Below are positions 14,024-20,933 of a stretch of DNA of 20,933 nucleotides, one piece after another; the first letter of the stretch is position 1; each line of letters begins with the position of its first letter. The stretch is from JBARCX01 sp049794535 (lineage in GTDB: Bacteria > Pseudomonadota > Gammaproteobacteria > Xanthomonadales > Rhodanobacteraceae), in assembly GCA_049794535.1 (NCBI GenBank), contig JBARCX010000268.1, positions 1 through 20,933 of the forward strand, read 5' to 3'. A model generated the notes under the pieces. That model made no database searches, was not told where the DNA came from, and saw nothing but the letters and a program-made list of their open reading frames with translations. Position numbers and translations under genes: made by a program.

Positions 14024-14075
14024 AGGCCGGGCGAGCCGCGTCGTTGCGCCATGGGTAATCTCGCTCGCCCGGCCT
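14024..14075 (+). promoter_or_regulatory. Candidate expression platform: 13-bp inverted repeat before the antiporter start
   Basis: AGGCCGGGCGAGC (14024-14036) pairs perfectly with GCTCGCCCGGCCT (14063-14075), loop 26 nt, ending 11 bases before ATG 14087. The segment GCCGGGC (14026-14032) could pair instead with GCCCGGC inside the aptamer (13988-13994), giving two exclusive folds. There is no U run, so translational or Rho-dependent control is more likely than intrinsic termination. The direction of switching is not readable. Confidence 0.55.
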
Positions 14076-14086
14076 GGACTCATCGC

Positions 14087-15097
14087 ATGCTTACCGCCTT
14101 GTTGTTCCTGCTTTCCGCTGGGGCGATCTATTTCGCCTGCGAATACTTCGTCAATGGCATTGAATGGTTCGGGCGCAAGCTCAATCTTGGGGCGACTGCC
14201 ACAGGTACGGTGTTGGCTGCATTCGGTACGGCATTGCCGGAAAGCGCCGTCACCTTTGTCGCTGTGATTTTCGGTAAGACGCCGGAGGCGCGTGATATCG
14301 GTGTGGGTGCGGCGCTGGGTGGGCCGCTGGTGTTGGCTACGATTGCCTACGCAGTGGTCGGCGTGGCGTTGTGGGGTAATGGTCGACGTCTACGGCGTGC
14401 AGACAACATAGTGCGTGTTGAGCACCGTCGTTTAGCACGCGACCAAGGCTGGTTCCTGGCGATCTTTGTCGTTAAATGCGGGCTTGGACTGGTCGCGTTT
14501 GCGCTGAAACCCTGGCTGGGTGTGCTGTTTCTTGCGGCCTATGCGTTATATGTCTGGCGTGAATTGCAGAGCAGCGACACGGCACCCGAAGAGGAGGAGT
14601 TGGAGCCCCTGAAGTTCCAGCCGCGCGTGGAGGATCCGGCGTTGTCGCGGGTGCTGCTACAGACGGTGTTGGCATTGCTTGTGATCGCGTTTGCCTCACA
14701 CACGTTTGTTGCGCAGCTCGAAGCCATCGGCATGGCGTTTCATCTGTCGCCGCACCTTGTTGCACTGGTGCTGAGCCCGGTAGCTACCGAGCTGCCCGAA
14801 ACGGTCAATGCGCTGATCTGGGTGCGTCAAGGCAAGGAGCGCCTCGCGCTGGCCAATATCTCCGGCGCGATGATGATTCAGGCGACGATTCCCAGTTCGC
14901 TGGCGTTATTCGCTACGCCCTGGTTGTTCGATGCGCCGTTGATGGTCGCTGGCGCCATTACGGCGGTCGCCATCGTCTACTTGTGGTGGCTGTTCTATCG
15001 CGGCCGTGTCGATGCGCGTTGGTTGATACCGGTGGGCCTGCTTTATGGCGTGTTCGCCGCCTATGTCGCGTGGCATTTCGCTGTGGCCACGACCTGA
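14087..15097 (+). CDS. CaCA-family (sodium/calcium exchanger-like) cation antiporter
   Basis: A membrane protein of about ten helices, 336 residues from ATG 14087 (MLTALLFLLSAG). It has the two inverted alpha-repeats of the CaCA superfamily: FGTALPESAVTFVAV with GVGAALGG in the first half, and VATELPETVNALIW with LANISGAMMIQATI in the second. The conserved Glu of each repeat (in PES and PET) is present, but the usual GNxxGSN parts are changed to GAALGG and ANISGAM, so ion choice may differ. A charged loop (SDTAPEEEELEPL) separates the halves. The upstream manganese riboswitch suggests Mn2+ export (inference). ATG 14051 is an alternative start; neither has a good ribosome-binding site. The next gene is convergent, 8 bp away. 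Confidence 0.85.
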   Translation: MLTALLFLLSAGAIYFACEYFVNGIEWFGRKLNLGATATGTVLAAFGTALPESAVTFVAVIFGKTPEARDIGVGAALGGPLVLATIAYAVVGVALWGNGRRLRRADNIVRVEHRRLARDQGWFLAIFVVKCGLGLVAFALKPWLGVLFLAAYALYVWRELQSSDTAPEEEELEPLKFQPRVEDPALSRVLLQTVLALLVIAFASHTFVAQLEAIGMAFHLSPHLVALVLSPVATELPETVNALIWVRQGKERLALANISGAMMIQATIPSSLALFATPWLFDAPLMVAGAITAVAIVYLWWLFYRGRVDARWLIPVGLLYGVFAAYVAWHFAVATT

Positions 15098-15105
15098 TCT
15101 TTCAC

Positions 15106-15801
15106 TCAATCCTTGTGCGAGGCGCTGCGGTCTCGGCCAGCGCCAAGTTTCGTATCCAGCTTGCCGAAAATTTTCTTGAAGGCACGGGAGAATTTGCCAC
15201 GCTTGGTCTTGCGCAGCTTCTCCTCTTCGCTGGTGAGCCAGGCAACCTGGATGACCCTGCGCTCACCTTCGTACGGTAGATGACCATGGAAGGAGTTGTC
15301 GCAACGCTTGAACACCGCGAACTCGCCATACAGCGGCGTTAGTTCTGGCGCCGCCATATCGTCGATGTTGTCGATACGGTTGAGGAAGCGCAGGCAGCCG
15401 TCGCTGCTATCCGGCCACTGCATGTTGAGATAGAGCAGGGCGGTGGCTACCTTCGATTTGCTGTCGGTGTGAATGGTGCCGTGGCGCTTGTTGAGCGAGC
15501 GGCACAGCGTCACCAGCGTGGGGTACTGACCCAGATCATCGATACCCAGGCGGCGGCCGATGGCGCTGGCAAATTCCGGTGACGCCAGATGCCCAACCAA
15601 GGCATTGACCGTAGGGCCGCAATCGCTGGAGTCGTAGGGAAAGAAGCCGGCACTGCTGTAACGCGGAAAATCGCGCTCCAGGTCGCAACGCGCTTCGTCG
15701 GGCAGCTGCCCGTGGGCGATCATGAAGGGAAACGGTTGTTGCCGTATCTCGGTGTCCGGACGGTCGAGGCGAGCAGGATCGAGCAGGACAGCGGCGTTCA
15801 T
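15106..15801 (-). CDS. 2OG-Fe(II) oxygenase family protein
   Basis: A 231-residue protein with the double-stranded beta-helix dioxygenase pattern. HTD in GTIHTDSKSKVATALLYLN gives the HxD iron ligands. The distal His lies in CDNSFHGHLPY, and the Arg of ERRVIQVAWL is the likely 2-oxoglutarate anchor. The C-terminus is strongly basic (RKTKRGKFSRAFKKIFGK), unusual for a small soluble enzyme and possibly for nucleic-acid, ribosome or membrane contact. GGGGAG lies six bases before the ATG, a good start. It converges with the antiporter and is divergent from carA. The substrate is unknown; the fold suggests hydroxylation of a protein side chain or small molecule. Confidence 0.8.
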   Translation of the reverse strand: MNAAVLLDPARLDRPDTEIRQQPFPFMIAHGQLPDEARCDLERDFPRYSSAGFFPYDSSDCGPTVNALVGHLASPEFASAIGRRLGIDDLGQYPTLVTLCRSLNKRHGTIHTDSKSKVATALLYLNMQWPDSSDGCLRFLNRIDNIDDMAAPELTPLYGEFAVFKRCDNSFHGHLPYEGERRVIQVAWLTSEEEKLRKTKRGKFSRAFKKIFGKLDTKLGAGRDRSASHKD

Positions 15802-15889
15802 GAGTTACTCCCCAGTATTGCGATGACAGTGTAGCGTCAGCTGAGGTATGGCGACGGCCAGCTTGCACACGTGTTCAGACTCCATCAGG

Positions 15890-15918
15890 TGGACAGAGGG
15901 GCCTCATACACCTATCAT
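15890..15918 (+). promoter_or_regulatory. Sigma-70 promoter of carAB-greA
   Basis: TGGACA (15890-15895), an exact 17-bp spacer and TATCAT (15913-15918) match the consensus at 5 of 6 in both boxes. The implied start near 15925 leaves a leader of about 85 nt before carA. I saw no ARG box, leader peptide or attenuator in the leader. Confidence 0.65.
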
Positions 15919-16008
15919 TTCCGCCCGCCCAGACTCTCCACGACCGAGGTCCACAAGCCAGCAATAGTGCGGCTTGCGGACTTTGCTGCACCTAAAAGGC
16001 GGCCATCC

Positions 16009-17136
16009 ATGCCTACTCCTGCTCTGCTTGCCCTCGAAGACGGCAGCGTATTCCACGGTCACGCCGTGGGCGCTCCTGGTGAAACCGTCGGCGAAGTGGT
16101 TTTCAATACCGCGATGACCGGCTACCAGGAGATCCTTACCGATCCCTCGTACTCCCGGCAGATCGTTACCCTGACTTATCCGCATATCGGCAACACCGGC
16201 GTCAATGCTGAGGATGCTGAATCTACGGCCGTGCACGCAGCAGGCCTGATCGTGCGCGATATACCGCGCCGGGCCAGCAACTGGCGCAGCACTGAAAGCC
16301 TGCCTGATTACCTCAAGCGTCACGGCATCGTTGCCATCGCTGGCATCGATACCCGTCGCCTCACTCGTATCCTGCGCGACAAAGGCGCACTCGCTGGCTG
16401 CATTGTTGCTGGCGAGCACGTAGATGCCGAGGCCGCACTGGCGAAAGCGCGCGCTTTCCCTGGCCTCAATGGCATGGACTTGGCCAAGGTGGTCAGCGTC
16501 ACCAAGCCTTACGGTTGGAAGGAAGGCATCTACGACCTTGATCGCACGGCCTTCAATCAGCCGGTCATGCGATTCAAAGTCGTGGCCTACGACTTTGGTG
16601 CCAAGCACAACATCCTGCGCTTGCTGGCTGAGCAGGGCTGCGATATCACCGTGGTGCCGGCACAGACACCCGCTGCCGAAGTGCTGGCGATGAAGCCGGA
16701 CGGCGTGTTTCTTTCTAATGGCCCTGGTGATCCGGCGGCCTGCGACTACGCTGTCGCGGCGACACGCGAATTCCTTGATGCGAAGATCCCGTTGTTCGGC
16801 ATCTGCCTGGGTCACCAGATCATGGGCCTCGCCCTCGGCGCCAAAACGCTGAAGATGAAGTTCGGCCACCACGGCGCGAATCATCCGGTAAAGGATCTCG
16901 ACGACGGTCGCGTGCTGATCACCTCCCAGAACCATGGTTTTGCGGTGGATCCGGCGACGTTGCCAGCGAACGTGCGCGTGACCCACACCTCGCTGTTCGA
17001 TGGTTCGCTGCAAGGCTTCGCGCTCACCGATCGCCCGGCGTTCTGCTTCCAGGGTCACCCGGAGGCAAGTCCAGGACCGAAGGACATCGGTTATTTGTTT
17101 GATCGTTTTGCAAAGCTGATGCAGGAGGCCCGCTGA
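16009..17136 (+). CDS. carA: Carbamoyl-phosphate synthase small (glutaminase) subunit
   Basis: CarA hydrolyses glutamine and passes ammonia through a tunnel to CarB, feeding arginine and pyrimidine synthesis. The 375-residue protein has the N-terminal CPSase small domain (LALEDGSVFHGHAVG, then FNTAMTGYQEILTDPSY). The class I glutaminase domain has nucleophile Cys266 in FGICLGHQ and His350/Glu352 in GHPEASPGP. I chose ATG 16009, which matches the family start; the frame open to 15871 would include the promoter. It ends one base before the carB start codon. The leader contains a good sigma-70 promoter. Divergent neighbour: the 2OG-Fe(II) oxygenase gene. Confidence 0.98.
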   Translation: MPTPALLALEDGSVFHGHAVGAPGETVGEVVFNTAMTGYQEILTDPSYSRQIVTLTYPHIGNTGVNAEDAESTAVHAAGLIVRDIPRRASNWRSTESLPDYLKRHGIVAIAGIDTRRLTRILRDKGALAGCIVAGEHVDAEAALAKARAFPGLNGMDLAKVVSVTKPYGWKEGIYDLDRTAFNQPVMRFKVVAYDFGAKHNILRLLAEQGCDITVVPAQTPAAEVLAMKPDGVFLSNGPGDPAACDYAVAATREFLDAKIPLFGICLGHQIMGLALGAKTLKMKFGHHGANHPVKDLDDGRVLITSQNHGFAVDPATLPANVRVTHTSLFDGSLQGFALTDRPAFCFQGHPEASPGPKDIGYLFDRFAKLMQEAR

Positions 17137-17137
17137 G

Positions 17138-20361
<3,224 letters not shown>

Positions 20362-20365
<4 letters not shown>

Positions 20366-20838
20366 GTCGCGCCCCTATTACCAAGGTTGGATCAGAGCGT
20401 CTGCGTAGCGAATTGGAGCGGCTGAAATCGGTGGATCGCCCACGCATCATCGTGGCGATCGCTGAGGCACGTGCGCACGGTGACCTGAAGGAAAACGCCG
20501 AGTATCACGCAGCGCGTGAGCAGCAGAGCTTCACCGAAGGCCGCATTGGAGAACTGGAAGCGGCATTGTCTACCGCGGAAGTGATCGACGTGTCACGGCT
20601 ATCCGCGGGTAGCAAGGTCGTGTTTGGCGCCACTGTGGATCTCGAGGACGAGGTTTCGGGCGAGGCGGTGACCTACCAGATCGTGGGCGACCTTGAGGCT
20701 GACATCAAGCTACGATTGATCGCGGTGTCGTCGCCGATTGCTCGCGCTCTGATTGGTCGGAGCGCGGGTGATAGCTTCGAGTTCAAGGCGCCCAATGGGG
20801 TCAAGCGGTATGAAGTGATTGGCGTGCGTTACGCCTAA
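20362..20838 (+). CDS. greA: Transcription elongation factor GreA
   Basis: GreA enters the RNA polymerase secondary channel and promotes cleavage of backtracked RNA. The 158-residue length is standard. The N-terminal coiled coil (about residues 1-75) carries the acidic tip HGDLKENAEYHAAREQQ, whose Asp and Glu residues hold the catalytic metal. The C-terminal globular domain (KVVFGATVDLED, then YQIVGDLEAD and PIARALIGRSAGD) follows. The ATG overlaps the carB TGA by 4 bp, with GGAG upstream, so translation is coupled to carB and the three genes form one operon. A strong terminator follows, so greA is the last gene. Confidence 0.98.
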
Positions 20839-20877
20839 ATCGGCTGTTTCTCGGCTGATAAATCATTCAGCATAAAG

Positions 20878-20910
20878 AGAAAAGCCTCGCTTGCGCGAGG
20901 CTTTTCTTTA
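20878..20910 (+). terminator. Intrinsic terminator of the carAB-greA operon
   Basis: AGAAAAGCCTCGC (20878-20890), a TTGC loop and GCGAGGCTTTTCT (20895-20907) form a perfect 13-bp stem with T-rich 3' and A-rich 5' flanks. It begins 39 bases after the greA stop. The A/T symmetry would let it stop transcription from both sides. Confidence 0.92.
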
Positions 20911-20933
20911 TCCGTTTGTGGCTTGAGTAAGAC

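Noticed and set aside
15871..16008. 46-residue upstream extension of carA
   Set aside because: It would include the sigma-70 promoter, and the family start matches ATG 16009.

Overview
The window is GC-rich gammaproteobacterial chromosome, most likely order Xanthomonadales and probably Rhodanobacteraceae (Dyella/Rhodanobacter/Frateuria-like). This rests on the gene order ssrA-smpB-ratA-rnfH-bamE/fur, then recN/hrcA-grpE-dnaK-dnaJ, dapB and carAB-greA, and on a Fur protein without the structural cysteines. No 16S gene is present, so the genus is an inference.

Left edge (1-629): this looks like the end of a mobile element abutting the 3' end of the tmRNA gene, a classic integration site. It holds the C-terminus of a phage-like protein, a possible small zinc-ribbon ORF, four 11-bp iterated repeats resembling integrase arm sites, and a strong terminator for the leftward tmRNA.

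Housekeeping block (630-3372): ssrA and smpB (trans-translation, both leftward) are separated by a long imperfect hairpin. ratA and rnfH overlap and run rightward. bamE (leftward) and fur (rightward) share a 76-bp divergent intergenic region.

Region 3373-6073: a 393-bp gap after fur contains a hairpin-rich leftward sequence ending in an intrinsic terminator, a candidate small RNA with many GGA motifs. A MASE1-type sensor kinase and a NarL/FixJ-type response regulator follow, transcribed divergently with only 43 bp between their starts.

Stress block (6074-12899): recN (leftward) faces hrcA-grpE-dnaK-dnaJ (rightward). Sigma-32-like promoters are visible before hrcA and dnaK and possibly before grpE. 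No CIRCE element is seen. Terminator-like hairpins lie between hrcA and grpE and between dnaK and dnaJ.

Right part (12977-20933): dapB is followed by a yybP-ykoY-type manganese riboswitch leading a divergent cation/calcium-type antiporter. A convergent 2OG-Fe(II) oxygenase comes next. A tightly coupled carA-carB-greA operon then runs from a good sigma-70 promoter to a strong terminator. Carbamoyl phosphate from CarAB feeds arginine and pyrimidine synthesis, DapB feeds lysine/peptidoglycan synthesis, and GreA rescues backtracked RNA polymerase.

The most rewarding items are the riboswitch-antiporter pair with its alternative base-pairing arms, the candidate RNA after fur, and the tmRNA-linked element boundary.
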